Source: Cristatella mucedo | Taxonomy: Eukaryota; Bryozoa; Phylactolaemata; Cristatellidae | Direction: 5' to 3' | Assembly (NCBI GenBank): GCA_009760855.2 | Contig: WPIO01000013.1 | Location: 2,240,001-2,304,000 of the forward strand | DNA length: 64,000 bases | Part shown: one piece after another, positions 17,386 through 30,225 of the stretch | Numbering within the stretch: the stretch's first letter is position 1 | How the letters are laid out: every line of letters starts with the position of its first letter | The notes under the pieces: model-generated | What the model saw: only the letters and a program-made list of their open reading frames with translations | What the model was told of the DNA's origin: nothing | Databases searched by the model: none | Position numbers and translations under genes: made by a program

Positions 17386-18499
17386 AAAAGCAGGCAAGCA
17401 AAGGTTTCTAGTTAAGTGATCAGCCGTGGCTTACAATTTACGATCAATTTTTCTGCATTAAAGTGTATTTGGAAAATTATGAACTCTGTCTTCGATCTGA
17501 TGATGACTGTTGTTTCCAACTCAGCAGCACTGCTGCAATGAATTAGCCGCATCTATGAGAACTCCAACACCTCCAATCCAAGAGCCGTCTGTGAGGAATT
17601 GAATGTATTTGAAAAGAAGAACGTCTCTGCTCTTATCGTCGTCCGCTATGAGGCCTAGAAAGATTGGTTGATTGGCATAGGCTGGCGGCACACTACGAGC
17701 AACTTCCGGTAACACCAGATCAAGGTCGAAGTGTATACCCCTGCCAAACGCCCGGCCATAGGCTTTCAGGGACCCCGTAACATCTATAAGTGAGAATCAC
17801 TGATTGTATCTCAGTAGATTGACAGTCTGTAAAATCGGTGCAGTTTCGCGAAGCGACCGTGCGTTCTATTAGGTTTAGCTGCGTAGCTAAACAGAAAAGA
17901 GAGCGTTCAATTCACGAGTTCTACAGGCTTCATTTACAAATGCCCTACCTACAATGGCTCACGAGGATAGCATCCCGGGATTTGCGACAACGGGAACCGA
18001 TTCCGGGCTTTTCCAACCGTCTGCCTACGTGGGGGGGGGTTATGATCTCATTTGTGCTCCAAAGTTGAGGGCCCGGTTCGAGCGGAAGGCGCTCTCTTCT
18101 ATTTAAATCTACGAGCCCAATAAATCGCCATTAACTTTATAATTTTACTATTGGAATATTACTTCACAATAAAGTATGTGGCTGGACCTTTAGCCGGATT
18201 CATATTTTATTAAATGCTAAAAAGTATATTGTAGCGCGCGAGAGAGACATAGAGAGAGAGAGAGAGAGAAGCGGCGGGCGCCATGTCACTCCTGAAGACA
18301 ATTCTAGGACCATAAAAACCATATAATAATAATAATAAAACATTTTTTTATTCCGCAGGTCCCTACCAAGTTCTGATAGACGTTACAGACAGACACGCTC
18401 CGAAAATATTCAGTTTTTCATAACACTTTTCCCAAAGCACGCATTTTCAAACTTCCACTTCGAGTACCGTCAAAAGCCTCAACCTTCAAAGCTTATCTT
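17386..18499. other. Intergenic, nothing recognised
   Basis: It contains a G run at 18031-18040 and a short GA repeat at 18238-18270. There is no supported gene. Confidence 0.4.
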
Positions 18500-19240
18500 C
18501 GGTAAAATATCCTAGATTGCCAGGTACAATCTAGGATTTCACTTCTATACAGATGACACTCAGTTGTACCTTTGCTTTGATCCCTCTCAGCCCTCAATCG
18601 AGTCGTATTATCTAAACTCCCTAGCTGCATATACTGATGACATCCGCACACGGATAGTAGCAAGCTTTCTTAAGTTGAGTTATGATAAAACTAACCTAAT
18701 AGTTATGAGCAAACCGAGTGTGCTTTAGAAATCAGACAGGTCAGCACTCAAAATCTGCTCGGCCTGCAAATCTCTTGATAAATCTGCACGAAATTTTGGT
18801 GTCCGGTTCTAAAGTGACCTTGTATTAGACGACCTCATCATCTCCACGGTCAAGTCTGCCTACTTTCAGCTAGATAACAAAGCTACAATTTTGGGTTGTT
18901 TAGACAGGGATACCACATCTAAATTGGTCCACGCACTTGCGACATCCCGTCTTGACTTCTGTAACTCACTAATTGCTGGTCTGCGGGCCTAGAAGTCAGG
19001 CGCTTACAACTGTTGCAAAACTCTGCAGCTAGGCTTTTTTTTCATGAGCCTCACAGTTGCCACATCACACTACTTCTCACCGACCTACACTGGCTCCCAG
19101 TTAAGAAACGCGTCGACTTCAAAGTTTTGTCACTCACTTGAAGGTCCCTTAACTCTTTGGCGCTAGCCTCCATGTCAGCTATACTCGCCGCCAGGCTAAG
19201 CATCGTAGGGTCCGCTTTTCGGAATGTAATAATTTAATGT
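18500..19240 (+). mobile_element. LINE-1 fragment, heavily decayed
   Basis: It begins around the catalytic region (ggatttcacttctatacaga... encoding GFHFYTDDTQLYLCFDPSQPS) and follows LINE-1 to the PAYLSDILPHQAK-like region. There are many stops and frameshifts. Confidence 0.85.
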
Positions 19241-19500
19241 AAATTATATCCGTCTGTAACTCTATAAAACCCTCAAAGACTATGTGGGTATTACACAGGA
19301 GAGTTTTGTATAGCGCACTCATAGCCTAAACGGCTTTCGGTACGCATTCGGTAGCCAACAGACTTCATCTAACACAACAAAGAGAAAGTGAGAAGCATAG
19401 CTGAGTCAGGAGAGCAGTTGAGGTCATGAGTAACATGGAAGTAGCAGCTTTGAACTTCTGGAAAGAATGCGCCATAGCCGGCAGCATGAACAAGAGGTCA
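19241..19500 (-). mobile_element. LINE-2 3' end fragment
   Basis: On the minus strand it shows the 3' terminal ccgtctgtaactctat motif followed by the UTR block around cctaaacggctttcggtac. Confidence 0.8.
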
Positions 19501-20268
19501 GCAGCAGGCAATTCGTAATCGCCTGATGCGAGCTGTATTATTAGCTATTGAAAATTTATTTGCTTGCATTTGAATTAAATTTAGAATCGGCGGAACTTTC
19601 CTTTTACTTTTTTATACATGAATGAAATCGCCAAAAGCGTGTGTGCACGCTGGATGCCAGTTTTACTACTCAGCCTTTGCATGTTTTGACACAAAAACCA
19701 CGAATGCCTAATCCCCTTTATCTACGATTTACCTGGAATTACAATAGTAGTTTCCTTACCTAGAAAATTTACTCATCTCGAAATGGTGAGAGCGGTGCAT
19801 CGAAGCTCAGAAAATACATGTAGTGCAGAATGGATCTCCGTGGCAGTATGTAAGTTTTCTCTTTTTCTGCGCGCCAGCACGCTATTTTTTGCACTCGATA
19901 TTTTCATCTCCTAGCCTAATTATTCGAGTGGATCTTCATCTTCAGGATCATTCGACAGTAAACCATTTTTTCGCTAAAGGGGCTTGACCCATGTGACATG
20001 TGAGTCACCTAATAAGCTACCTGAAAGTAGTAGTGGGCCCATATAAACTTTGAATGTTTACGCTAGTCAGTAGGCACCTGGATCGAAACATTGTTCTTCG
20101 AATGAAAATGACCTATTGCTCTTATAAATTTGATTATTGTACTTCCACTATTCCAGGAATCAATAATTTAACGTATGCAACCTTCTGGTACGCTATGGAT
20201 AGAATTTTTTAAATAATGATATAATTAGTTTAAACTTTCTGTAGATCCGTACACTGGCTAAACGTCCT
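19501..20268. other. Intergenic, nothing recognised
   Basis: A/T-rich sequence without a supported gene or repeat. Confidence 0.4.
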
Positions 20269-20545
20269 CTATATTGTTACCAGTCTTTTGCAAAACGCTG
20301 TAGGCTGCGGCTGGAGCGATGCAAGCTCCATTTGATTGTCTTTGATGGTCGAGGCAGCAGAGCGCTTGTGTATTATTAGGATCCTTGTAACATCAGCACA
20401 CATACATAATCGATACAAATACAAATACACACAATGCAAATGCAAACAGTAACTGCGACCAAGCACAACTGCTGGTGCGTAAAAGATGGCGGCCTAACTT
20501 CAGTAGTAGCCGGACGAGACCAGTGTCGTGAAATTGCGTCCAACT
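20269..20545 (-). pseudogene. Kelch gene relic (unit 0)
   Basis: The minus-strand sequence is clearly homologous to the middle of the two intact kelch genes (compare 34080-34270). Recognisable blocks include caagctccat, gcttgtgtattatta, cgaccaagcacaa and gtagccggacgagaccag, the last two encoding an SRPATTE...QLCLVA-like stretch. Insertions such as the aatacaaataca expansion near 20415 break the frame. Both ends of the gene are lost. Confidence 0.8.
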
Positions 20546-20803
20546 AAGGAGTAGTATCAGTGTGTAGGGAACGAGTCGAATGGATTCGTCAATTTTTTTA
20601 TACACTCTCTTTATGCGGCGCCTGTACCACTGCGTCAGAAGGTGCCCGGAGCTAACTTGCTCTCTAACCTCACTTGCCCATACATGAAAACCGTGGCTCC
20701 ACCCGTGCCTTATGTAGCACTTGAATCCATGACCTAGCAAGTTTAGTATGACCGAGCAATTGTCCCTTGGCTGAGCAAGACATCAGATCGCGAGCGATGA
20801 TAT

Positions 20804-21539
20804 TGTACCCAGGCTGGGTTCGGTTGGCTGGGACCGGACGGCTATAGTGAGGGTTAGGGTCACCGGCTAGGCCGGGGTCGGACCTACGGCATGGCCGGAT
20901 GTATGCGGTGACGTGAAGTCACCGGGGCTCTTGGGTACGGGAAGTTGGCCAAGTAAGTCGTGGTGTTGGAGGCTCCCGGTCTCGCCGAGTTATGCACCTG
21001 GATTCGTGCAGGCGTGCTCCGGCGATGCTGCCACGCACGCAAGGGAACGAGTACCCAAGGCCCGAGCGGAGCTGGATAGCTCGCTCGTTGTTGACTTGTT
21101 TATACCGCGTTCCCCGTGTAGCGTGTTCGTGACCCCCCCCCGTGCGTTGGCGTCTTTCGGTGGAAGCTTACGACTGTGGTAGTTGTCGACTCGGACTAGC
21201 CAGCAGTTACTCAGCCAGCCGGGTTTTGGACGGCGTACGCTCGTACTGTTGGATTCGGAGTCGGTACAGCGACAGGACTGCAGTAGCCGCCTGACCCCAA
21301 CTAACACGTTTGTTCGCGCTTGCTGCGTCATCTTGCGCCCCCGTAGTGTATTGTGTATAGGATCCTCCATGTAGACCTGTTTAGTTCCCCCATTGTTGTT
21401 GGCGCATGCGTTATTATAAAGAGGTTTAACCTGACGGCCGCTCGTCTTACCCTAGCTCGGCGGCATGGCGAGCGGCAGCGTGGCCGGAGGATGGCGGGTT
21501 TGGCGGGAATTAGCCTCTGACCCCTGGAACCCGGTTACA
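20804..21539. mobile_element. Probable solo LTR
   Basis: A 736-bp G/C-rich block begins TGTACCC, ends GGTTACA and is flanked by atat on both sides. It interrupts sequence that is continuous in the other kelch units (compare 35850-36000). TGT...ACA ends with a 4-bp duplication are typical of LTR retrotransposon insertions. No second LTR or internal coding region was seen, hence solo. Confidence 0.5.
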
Positions 21540-22000
21540 ATATTATCCTGTTTCGGGCTACTCAGTCGACTTTGCTTCCTTTTCAGCATAATTTTACTGT
21601 CTTGAAAGAATTCTCTTAGGATAAAATGAAAAAGTATTATACTATTATTATCGTTAAATTTCAGAGTGCAATTATACTTTTTACGGCGAGTGTACGTTCG
21701 GGAAGCGGCCACCCGGACGGAGCAGGCAAAAGTCACGTGACCCCGGCTTTCGGCGAACCTCCATTTGATCGCGTCTCCAACCAGCCCCCACACTGGATTG
21801 CCTTCGTCAAAGTATTTTGATTGATTTGTATACTTAAAAATAATTGCTTAATTTTTCCGCATTGACTAGATTTAAATGAAACCGATGACATCGCCACCAA
21901 GGCGAATAGCCCACACCTTACATGAATTTTCAGTTGAAACGAGGGGGCAGACAGATGGCCGGTAAGTTGAAAGTAGGACACACTGCATCAAGTTGCCTAG
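21540..22000. repeat. Kelch unit 0, non-coding right part (diverged)
   Basis: It follows 29770-30190, 35930-36330 and 39095-39470 in order: a cagtcgac block, cttccttttcagcat, a gagtg-acgttcggg block, aaagtcacgtgacc, and aaaccgatgacatcgcca. This shows that an older copy of the kelch-bearing unit existed here. Confidence 0.75.
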
Positions 22001-23029
22001 CTCGGCCGCTAGGTCAGTGCATGCATTTAACGAAACTCCTTTATTAGCCTTCTCTTTACATCGTTTACCTTTGTGCTGAGCGCATGAAGCCATCAGCAGG
22101 CTGAGACTACTCTTACTTTGCACGGACGTTGTCGTAGTCTATTTTACTTTTCTAATGAGATCGCTGTTCCGTTTGGCCACCTCCTCGCTACTGGTGAAAA
22201 GCAAGCAATTCTGCATATGATAACTCCAGGCCACGAACAGGCTACAGCTATTTTAACCTTCACAAATAAAGCTTCGAAGATAAACCGTCAAGTAATGTCA
22301 ATCAGCTCTGTATCGATTGCGTTTCCTGCTGTTTTATTTGAGTCCTCCGTATGCGTCTCTGAGAGAAACATATGAATGAATTAAAAATAAATATATATAA
22401 ACGTTCACAATGAGCAAAAAAATGTGTGGTGCTAGCAGAGACTGTGTATTTAAAAAAAATCCTTGTGGCTTTTACCTCACCATGAGGAGCTGCCAACGAG
22501 TGCCTCTGACGCTTCTTATAAAACCGGCTCTGTCGGCTCACCAAAGATATTGCGTATGCGATGTCACATGTTAGATCAGCTGTTCTGAGGCATCTTATTG
22601 GACCACTAGCTTGAGCCATCAGCTGGTAGCGTCGCAATTGTACATAATGAGGCAATTAAATTGAATAGATAGAAACCAGACTCTTTTCATATTTAAGTTT
22701 TACTCGTGCCTCTTACTAGTATCTGCTATATATACTACATAAGAATATTAATAAATAATAATAACAATAACAACACTGATTTTCACTCCTTTTACGTAGG
22801 GTCAAAATTGGTAAGGGGTACCTAATAGCCAGAAAATATACGACCCAGTTTCTGCTCGTGTTATTCTTGGCGTTGAAATAAATACTCACCCTGTTGCCAA
22901 TATTACCGCCAAGCACAGGATATGCACTCCGTCTTGTCGGTGGCAGTACTTACCATCACGATATACCATAAATGTCTTAGAAATGTACCAATATTCTGAA
23001 GGTGAGCGAGGCTTGTCATCAATACTCGC
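22001..23029. other. Intergenic, nothing recognised
   Basis: No supported gene. A/T-rich patches occur at 22380-22460 and 22680-22780. Confidence 0.35.
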
Positions 23030-23303
23030 AAAGCCTGGAACTCACGACCGACGCACGTCACAACGTCCCCTGATATGACGATATTTAAAAAGAAGGTTAG
23101 CACGCACATTTTTATTACAGCGTGTGATCTGTCTTCTTGATTCGTCCTTAAAGGGCACGCACCTGCTTACACTATGCCTACTGCTTGCGGATGTTACAAA
23201 AAATTGTTTGGTAATGCTTTCTATACAGCATATGTAAAGTGCCTAGAAAAAAATTCAGTTCTCGGAGGGCCCTATAAACATGTATTATTATTATTATTAT
23301 TAA
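23030..23303 (+). mobile_element. LINE-1 3' fragment
   Basis: It follows the LINE-1 3' coding end (cctggaactcacgaccgacg, atatttaaaaagaa), then gattcgtccttaaagggc and the 3' UTR, ending in an ATT repeat at 23284-23302. Confidence 0.8.
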
Positions 23304-24627
23304 AACGGGCAGACGGTTGGTGCGTGGGAAGGAGGCATGCTGTCGGCCGGTGTGATTTGAAGGGAAGACGGCTGATGAACGACTGGCGGCAGGCTCTCTG
23401 CGCCTATGCTATCAGCTCTTGGGCTGTGCGTTGGAAAGATAAGAACGGCCCAATTTCAGTTTAAAGTAACTCTTTTCTTAGGCTCGGGGCAAAATTAAAT
23501 TGCCTTTACGCAGGATAAAAACGCATGAAAATGAATGGCTACGGCCTCAGAGTGTACTCTCACGGTAAATCTTCCGCGCCATCAGTAGATAAAAAGGTTA
23601 CTGGACGACTTCTAGGAAGAACAAGTGCAACCTGGCAGCTGGCAGCAAGTTTTTACTAAGAAAAGAGACGATATGATGGTGGCGTACTTCGTGAATGGGC
23701 TACAAAATACTATGAACCGCGCCTTTGTTATCCATTCCCTTTGATCTATTTTATGTTGGCAGTAAATGTGATTTATATTTTGACATTAAATCATCATAAT
23801 TCATTTTGAATTCCGTCTCGTAAAGAAATTGTCTGGAAGGATCCGTTTTGCATTGCTTCCACGAAACCGTTACTAGAGATGTTGTTTTTATGTTGCATAA
23901 AGAGACGTGATCAGCGCTGGATTTCCTCCATTTGAAAGGCTAGATTTTAAAGAGTAGATAGCAATAAGATAATAAATAACAGTAGATACTAATAAGAAAA
24001 TTTCCCCACTGCCTTTTTACGTATATAATTGTAAAATAATGCATTGCTACAGTGCTGCAAAATGTCTCAGGTACTACCAAGTTTGGTAAGAAATACATCA
24101 ACATATCCATGGATTCCTAAAATCAAACAATGGAGCTTCTATATGCAGATTTTCCGATGAACAAGTAAACTGAAGTACATGCATGCAGTACTCTAACCAC
24201 AAATCTTTATTTATTGGTTGAATACGTTCATTAAATTATACCAAACCTGGCACACGTAGTGATGTTTTGAGATAGGAGCGTGAAGAGTCAACTTTTGTGA
24301 TGCTGATCGGCCGAGCAAGTCCTCTGCTTCATCCCAAACTCTGCAATGTACTACTAGTAAAGAAAAAGATCATCCAAGTTTCTTTTCAACCGCTAGGCTT
24401 CTGTTGACATAAGAAATGGCATAACTGACAGAGAGGCCACAGAAGAAATGACGTAATTTACACAGAGGCCACAGAAGAAGAGCTTTTTCAATTCGTCTAG
24501 GTTGAAGTCTGCGTTTAATTAGACTGAAGTTTGCGTTTAACTAGCGGCTTGATTTTACGACTTCGCAGCCAGTGTACTGTCATCGTGCTTCAACCCGACT
24601 TTCACAGTCGGACCTAATGAGACTTAA

Positions 24628-25420
24628 TGATAATAATAATAATAATAATTACATTAATAATTAATTTTCGTAGCGCCTTAATCTCTTTCTAGACAATTTA
24701 CATATGTTTTAAAAGTTTCAACGGGAAAATAAAGTGAGTCGTAGAGTGCACAGTATCAGCACAAACTAGCACATCATGAGCGTATCACAAGGACCCATCA
24801 AATACTGTGAGAAACACGTGCGTTTTCAGCTTCTTCTAAAATTTTAAGCCAGGGGATGTTACGTCAGTCGAGAGTAAGCTCCCGGTTTTAGAAGCATGCG
24901 AACTAAAGGCACGGTCTCCTAAGCATTTGTGAGGCTGGTTTGACGCATGGTTGCGCAATTGCTGTCAGTAAAGTGACTCGTACGATGCCTAATCAGGTGG
25001 TGAGTATTTCTGATGGGTAAGCTGGAGCCAGAGAACTAAATTAATGAAAAGCGAGTAAGACACTTCGTGTTTGATACGTTCCCTTGATAGGGAGCCAGTG
25101 CAGGTCAGCGAGAACAGGTGTGATGTGCCAAATGAGACTCTCATGATGAACAAGTCTAGCTGCCGAGTTTTGCACCGGCGAAAAGTGCCTGGTATCACAG
25201 GCCAATAGACCAGCAAGACGTGATTTACACGAGAGTCGTGATGAAATATCCCGAATGCATAAATATATTTAGATTTATCCCTGTCTGAGCAGGCAAGAAT
25301 TTGAGCAAGGTACATATCTTTCGTTCAAGGTCACTGTTTAAATAAATGCATAGGCGGACATAGGTGCTTCAGCAAATCTGTCACTAATTCAATAACACTG
25401 TAAAATATTGTAGCTAATAT
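24628..25420 (-). mobile_element. LINE-1 relic, present before the unit duplicated
   Basis: A TAA tract and gcgccttaatctctttctag tail at about 24635-24690 are followed leftward in the element by its decayed 3' coding region. The same relic in the same place occurs in unit 2 (31918-32460) and the partial unit (43100-43560), so the insertion predates the duplications. Confidence 0.8.
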
Positions 25421-26170
25421 ACTAATATTACAGTTAATATTAATAATAATGCACTTGATAAAGATTATAAGATAAATTATTATTTTAGGTGATTAAATTA
25501 GCCTCGCTAACTGCCGTACGCGAACAACTACTTAGAATGGTCCAGTCATTGTAGGCACAGTACGTTTGATGCGAAAATGCTATTTTATTGGATATATAAG
25601 TAGAAATGCAGCTGGCAATAAAAGAGACACTTAAAAGTGATAATAATGTTAATGATAGTACGTTCCCGCCAAGTTAAGGAAGAGTCGCGTTGGAGGATAT
25701 TCTACCTATAGGACGTCTGATGCAGCACGGAAACGTTCGCTCCAGCAACAATTGCAAGCAAATGCGTTGACACCAGCTTCAAGGGCAGCTGCCGATCCGT
25801 CCTCTATCAGCTGCTCGCAAGTGACACTTGGCTACAACTGCTCGCTGGTTGAAGATATTGCTGCTTCATATTAAAGATTCACTTTATATTCCAACAAACT
25901 TCATTGCGAAAATAGGGGTCTCTTAAAGCACTGTAAATTTAATGTCTTCGTAAGTATCCTTGTTGCGTAATTCATTGAATTATACTCGTTTAAACGGCCA
26001 TATTAACTGGAACAATGTGCATACGATTTATTCTGCGTCTGGTCTATCCATCGATAAAAGTGTATAATATTTCTCGTCTTCATAGTTAGAGCGATGTATT
26101 TACTACAGATCACAGAATATACACACTTGGCTTTCTCAAAACGTGGGTGCGAACATTGCAACACGATCAA

Positions 26171-27205
26171 GTTGAGAAAATCACTTGCTGCATGTATTGA
26201 TGACATGCGCACACGGATGGTAGCAAATTTTCTAAAACTAAATGATGATAAAACCAACTTACTAGTTATGGGCAAACCCAGAGTGATTCACAAATTGGAA
26301 AGGCTGAAACTCGAAATTGGCTCTTCCAGCATATCTCCAATTGAATCAGCTCGAAATCTAGGTGTCATATTCCAAAGCAACCTCTCGTTAGACGACCATA
26401 TCAGCTCCACGGTCAAATCTGCCTATTTTCAGCTTCATAACATTGCTAAGATTTGGGCTTGTTTACATAAGGATACCACATCTAAGTTGGTCATTGCATT
26501 CGTGACATCCCGTCTCGACTTCTGCAACTTACTGCTCGCTGGCCTACTGGCATGTGCGATCAGGCGATTGCAGCTGGTGCAAAACTCCGCAGCTAGGCTT
26601 ATCTGTCGTGAGCGTCGCAGTTGCCACATTACCCCACTTCTCGCCGACCTGAACTGGCTACCAGTCAAGCAACGGATTGACTTCAAGGTTTTGTCGCTCA
26701 CTTTTAGGTCACGTACTTCTTTGGCTCCAGTCTATCTCCCAGATATACTCCCCCATCAGGCCAAGCATCGTACCACCCGCTTTTCGGAATCCAACAGCCT
26801 ACAAATACCCCGTAGAAACCTCAAATCCTTTGGAGACCGTGCATTTAGTTCGTATGTTCCCGAGACCTGGAACTCCCTCCCGACCTGCGTCAGAACATCC
26901 CTTGACCTAACCACATTTAAAAAGAATTTAAAACACAAATATTTAGAATAGCATTTAGTGGGTCCCTGTGATTCGTCCTTAAAGTGCCTATGCGTGCTGA
27001 CACTGTTCGTGCTGCCACTAACCACATTTGCATGCTGACCCTGTGCATGTCACCCCTAACCATGTTATTCATTTTTTTGTTTATCGAGAATAATTTTACT
27101 CACCATTCAATTGCATTTCACTTTGCAGCAAATGTAAAGCGCCAAGAAAGAGAGAGATTAAGTTCTCCGAGGGCGCTTTATCAAGTGCATTACTATTATT
27201 ATTAA
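26171..27205 (+). mobile_element. LINE-1 insertion (5'-truncated) with filled and empty sites
   Basis: The frame from about 26160 to 26950 reads DDKTNLLVMGKP, then SARNLGVIFQSNLSLDDHIS, LDFCNLLLAGL and PVKQRIDFKVLSLTFRS, ending at a stop near 26949. A 3' UTR and an ATT tail end at 27205. Units 2 and 3 lack it at the matching point (about 33235 and 38465). The C-terminal half of the ORF is open over about 260 codons, so this copy is younger than its relatives here. Confidence 0.92.
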
Positions 27206-27358
27206 ATCAGTAAGTAAATTAAAATAGAACTCTATATATCCATCTCCGTTCATATCCACTTTGCAATCAGACTTTCCACGTGCTTGCTGGTATCTGCAAA
27301 GCCGACAGAAACAGTGTTTAAAACAGATATATCCGAGTTAGCAGTCGCATTTTAAGCT

Positions 27359-27364
27359 TTTATT
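27359..27364 (-). promoter_or_regulatory. Possible polyadenylation signal of kelch gene 1
   Basis: AATAAA on the minus strand, about 15 bases after the stop codon of kelch gene 1. The matching site after kelch gene 2 reads actaaa. It is very close to the stop, so its use is uncertain. Confidence 0.3.
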
Positions 27365-27379
27365 GTTAAAAGTACCAGT

Positions 27380-28456
27380 CTAGCATGCCGATTGCCCATC
27401 ACGTAAACTGGCCATGCTCTCAATATCTTTCTTAAGAAATGTAGGTAAGAGTTTGCAGTCAATATTATGGATTAGGATCTGCATTATGCACAACCTGCTG
27501 AGCATACTGGGTTGCATGCCTACGACGTCAATCGTGGTACAGCTTTCATGGCTAGTCAGAACGAAGAGTTGTCCGTTGCAGCAGTGAACGCTCCGTAGTA
27601 CGCTTAGTTCATATGGCTTTCTCCGGACTGACAAGAGCACAGTTTGCGTCCACTCAAGACTTGCTGGATCCAGGACGTGCATTTTATAGTGATCTATCTC
27701 GCTGTCATTATAGATTGATTCCTCCTGAATAACACATATTCTATCATCCCACTCGATGGCTTTAAGAAAGCCTGTAAGAAAGGGGGCTTCTCCGGTCATC
27801 GATTGCCTACTGCACCTGTTAAAGCAAGTATCGAAAAACAGCACACTCGAATTCGATCTGTTAGGGTCCACATTGCCTACGAGGTTATCCACTATCAGCA
27901 CGTAGTGTTTCCACGAAATTAAAGTCCTCGCTCCACCAAAATTCTGCTGGCTGATGTCGGAGCAACGCAAGCTCCAATTCATCGTCTCTAGATCGAGACC
28001 ATAGAGTGCTTGTGTATTATCATGAAACTTAAAAGATCGGCACAGATACATAGTACTAGCGACCAAGCACACCTGCTGGTCCATGAAAGATGGCGGTCCA
28101 GTTCCAGTAGTAGCAAGACGAGACCAACGACGTGAAATGGTGTCGAAACAAAAGATTGTTTTCATGCGTATATCCTGTTCCTGGTGACTCCATTCGAAGC
28201 CATAGAAGTAGACATACTGTCTGTAAGCTATAAAATTTCCCTGGAATTGGTTTGTTGGTCCAATTCCAATTGAATTCGCAGCTTCTATTTGTGACCAACT
28301 TAATGTATCGCAGTTTAATGCACGAACACTTAACGGCTTCACGAAATGAGGAGCTTGCTGGTAACCGAACGTATAAAGAGTCGTTCCAACTAGTATACTG
28401 TCATGGAGTTTCCATATGGACTTGGAAATACTAAGGCGAGCGATTTGATGAGGCAT
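27380..28456 (-). CDS. Kelch-repeat protein 1, intronless, KLHDC-like
   Basis: An uninterrupted frame of 358 codons starts at the ATG at 28456 (MPHQIARLSI). An in-frame ATG at 28498 would add 14 residues, but the paralogue lacks it, so the shorter start is preferred. Five degenerate blade signatures of the form hydrophobic-D-x-x-x-x-x-W occur (NCDTLSW about residue 49, FDTISRRW about 107, LDLETMNW about 151, FDTCFNRC about 201, LDPASLEW about 252). The usual kelch GG pairs are largely lost. The C-terminus has LSRLCIMQI followed by LLPTFLKKDI. This fits a BC box plus cullin-type box and resembles the tail of KLHDC2/3-type substrate receptors of CUL2 ubiquitin ligases (family knowledge). No signal peptide or membrane segment is seen. 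Receptor function is inference. The gene lies on the same strand as kelch gene 2, gene A and gene B. Confidence 0.8.
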   Translation of the reverse strand: MPHQIARLSISKSIWKLHDSILVGTTLYTFGYQQAPHFVKPLSVRALNCDTLSWSQIEAANSIGIGPTNQFQGNFIAYRQYVYFYGFEWSHQEQDIRMKTIFCFDTISRRWSRLATTGTGPPSFMDQQVCLVASTMYLCRSFKFHDNTQALYGLDLETMNWSLRCSDISQQNFGGARTLISWKHYVLIVDNLVGNVDPNRSNSSVLFFDTCFNRCSRQSMTGEAPFLTGFLKAIEWDDRICVIQEESIYNDSEIDHYKMHVLDPASLEWTQTVLLSVRRKPYELSVLRSVHCCNGQLFVLTSHESCTTIDVVGMQPSMLSRLCIMQILIHNIDCKLLPTFLKKDIESMASLRDGQSAC

Positions 28457-28498
28457 CTCGGTTCGCACTTGGAGTCGTACTGCTGCCAGTGATATCAT

Positions 28499-29640
28499 CG
28501 AGCAGTAGAGTAGACCAGCATCATCTCAGTAAGCATTTAGCTGGAGCAGCGGAAGTGAGCTCAGATAGATAAGTTCACGCCGTTTCTGTTCCGTGTGCTG
28601 AAATGCACACAAGGGAAGTGAGCAAAGCAGCTATATCCCGTTAACATAAGGCACTCAATTAGAGGCTTCGGCCCTAATGGCTTGGTTTCACGTAAGCCTC
28701 GAATGCAGTATTGTGATTTTAATGAACAGTTTCGAGTGAATCGCGGCTCATAACTGATACAGGAATTCTGACTTTAGACTAGTAGGAGTTATTTCTGACC
28801 CCTCGTGTCGCGTACCAAGTCGTAAGACACCAGCCGTTAGAAGCCAAAGCCAATGTAAACAACCATTGTGTAGTCATGTAATACTTAGAACCTACCTTCA
28901 TCTATAAGTATTTCATCTGGCTCGAAAATATATCCTGGAGGTCATTCGTTTGACTACCGACAGCACGATGAGACTTACAAAGATTTGAAAACATCTTCCG
29001 ACTATCCACTGAGGGACTGAATCATTCACCCACCGAGTCGTCCAAGTTACTGGTACTCATAATGCAAATATGGTTAAGCGATTAAATTGTGTTCCTCAAT
29101 TGTGCGTTCGTGAGAAATCTTGAACGACTATTGCTCCTACCTCGATTATCGATAGCTTTCCTAGGCTTATCTTCGGTCAAATGTAATGCATTCGCTAAAT
29201 GGAAGGCTATCAAACAATAGTAGCAGCATTTCAAACTTTAGCAGCAGCTGACGCAATTAAGGAACAGTGTTTCAAAAATCTTCATTTACGATTCGCGATA
29301 ACTTCTTGGCCTGAATCATCCCTGGAAGCGGTCCGAATAGGCTTCTTTGTTGTGTTTGCGGCTCGTTTCAGAGAAGCGAAGTTGATGATGTACATAATTT
29401 GCATTTAATATTATTCGTGATCAGAATTCTGTTATGCGATTTAATGTCAGTGGCCCAAAATTCATTTAAAATCGTGAACGCTGTTATGAATTCATGAAAA
29501 TAAATAATTAAATTACCTGAATTAACGCATTTTAAAAACTTAATCCAAAAGCCCACCTGTCTCTTACTGAACGATTCACTCCACCCGTTTCAATATTAGC
29601 AGCGTAAAGGTCGACTGTTTCAACGGCCGCATTTACATCG
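28499..29640. other. 5' flank of kelch gene 1, duplicated non-coding
   Basis: It is almost the same as 34620-35780 upstream of kelch gene 2. No exon was recognised; any promoter of the kelch genes should lie here. Confidence 0.5.
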
Positions 29641-30225
29641 CTGCTTAGGAGCTTTAGTGACTATCAGACCGGCTTGACGAGAGCTATAAGAGAATGCCTT
29701 ATGTGTGTTTAGTGCCAGACACTGGTACCGCTGGGTATGGGGGCTAGATATCTGTTTCAGCGCCATGACTTTACCTGTTTCCGGCGAATTAGTCGACATG
29801 CTTCGCCTACTTTTACTGCCTAGTAAGATTTGTCTGAGGGTGAAATACAACTACAGTATTATTATTGTTAGTAAATATCATTGTGAAATAATTTGTTGAC
29901 GGTGAGTGAACGTTCGGTAAGAACCTAGCTGGACTAAACAAAGTCATGTGACCAACGTTCAGCGACCGTCAATTTCATTGCATCCCCAACCTCTCCCGGT
30001 GCATTTCCTCCGTTGAGGTATCGTGATAGTAATACTTGACGTGTAATTAAAATACTCTTTTGATTCTTCATAATGACTCCATTTCCATGAAACCGATGGC
30101 GTCGCCATCAAATTAAATAGCCCACACCCAAGATAGTTTTTTTTCAGTTGTCGAAACGAGGTATGCATGCGGTCGTCGAGTTGGAATGAGTTGGGCATTC
30201 AGCCAGTGACTTGGAAGGAGATTTA

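Noticed and set aside
17521-17715. 64-codon minus-strand frame
   Set aside because: It looks protein-like but has no recognisable family or neighbouring exon, so it cannot be supported.
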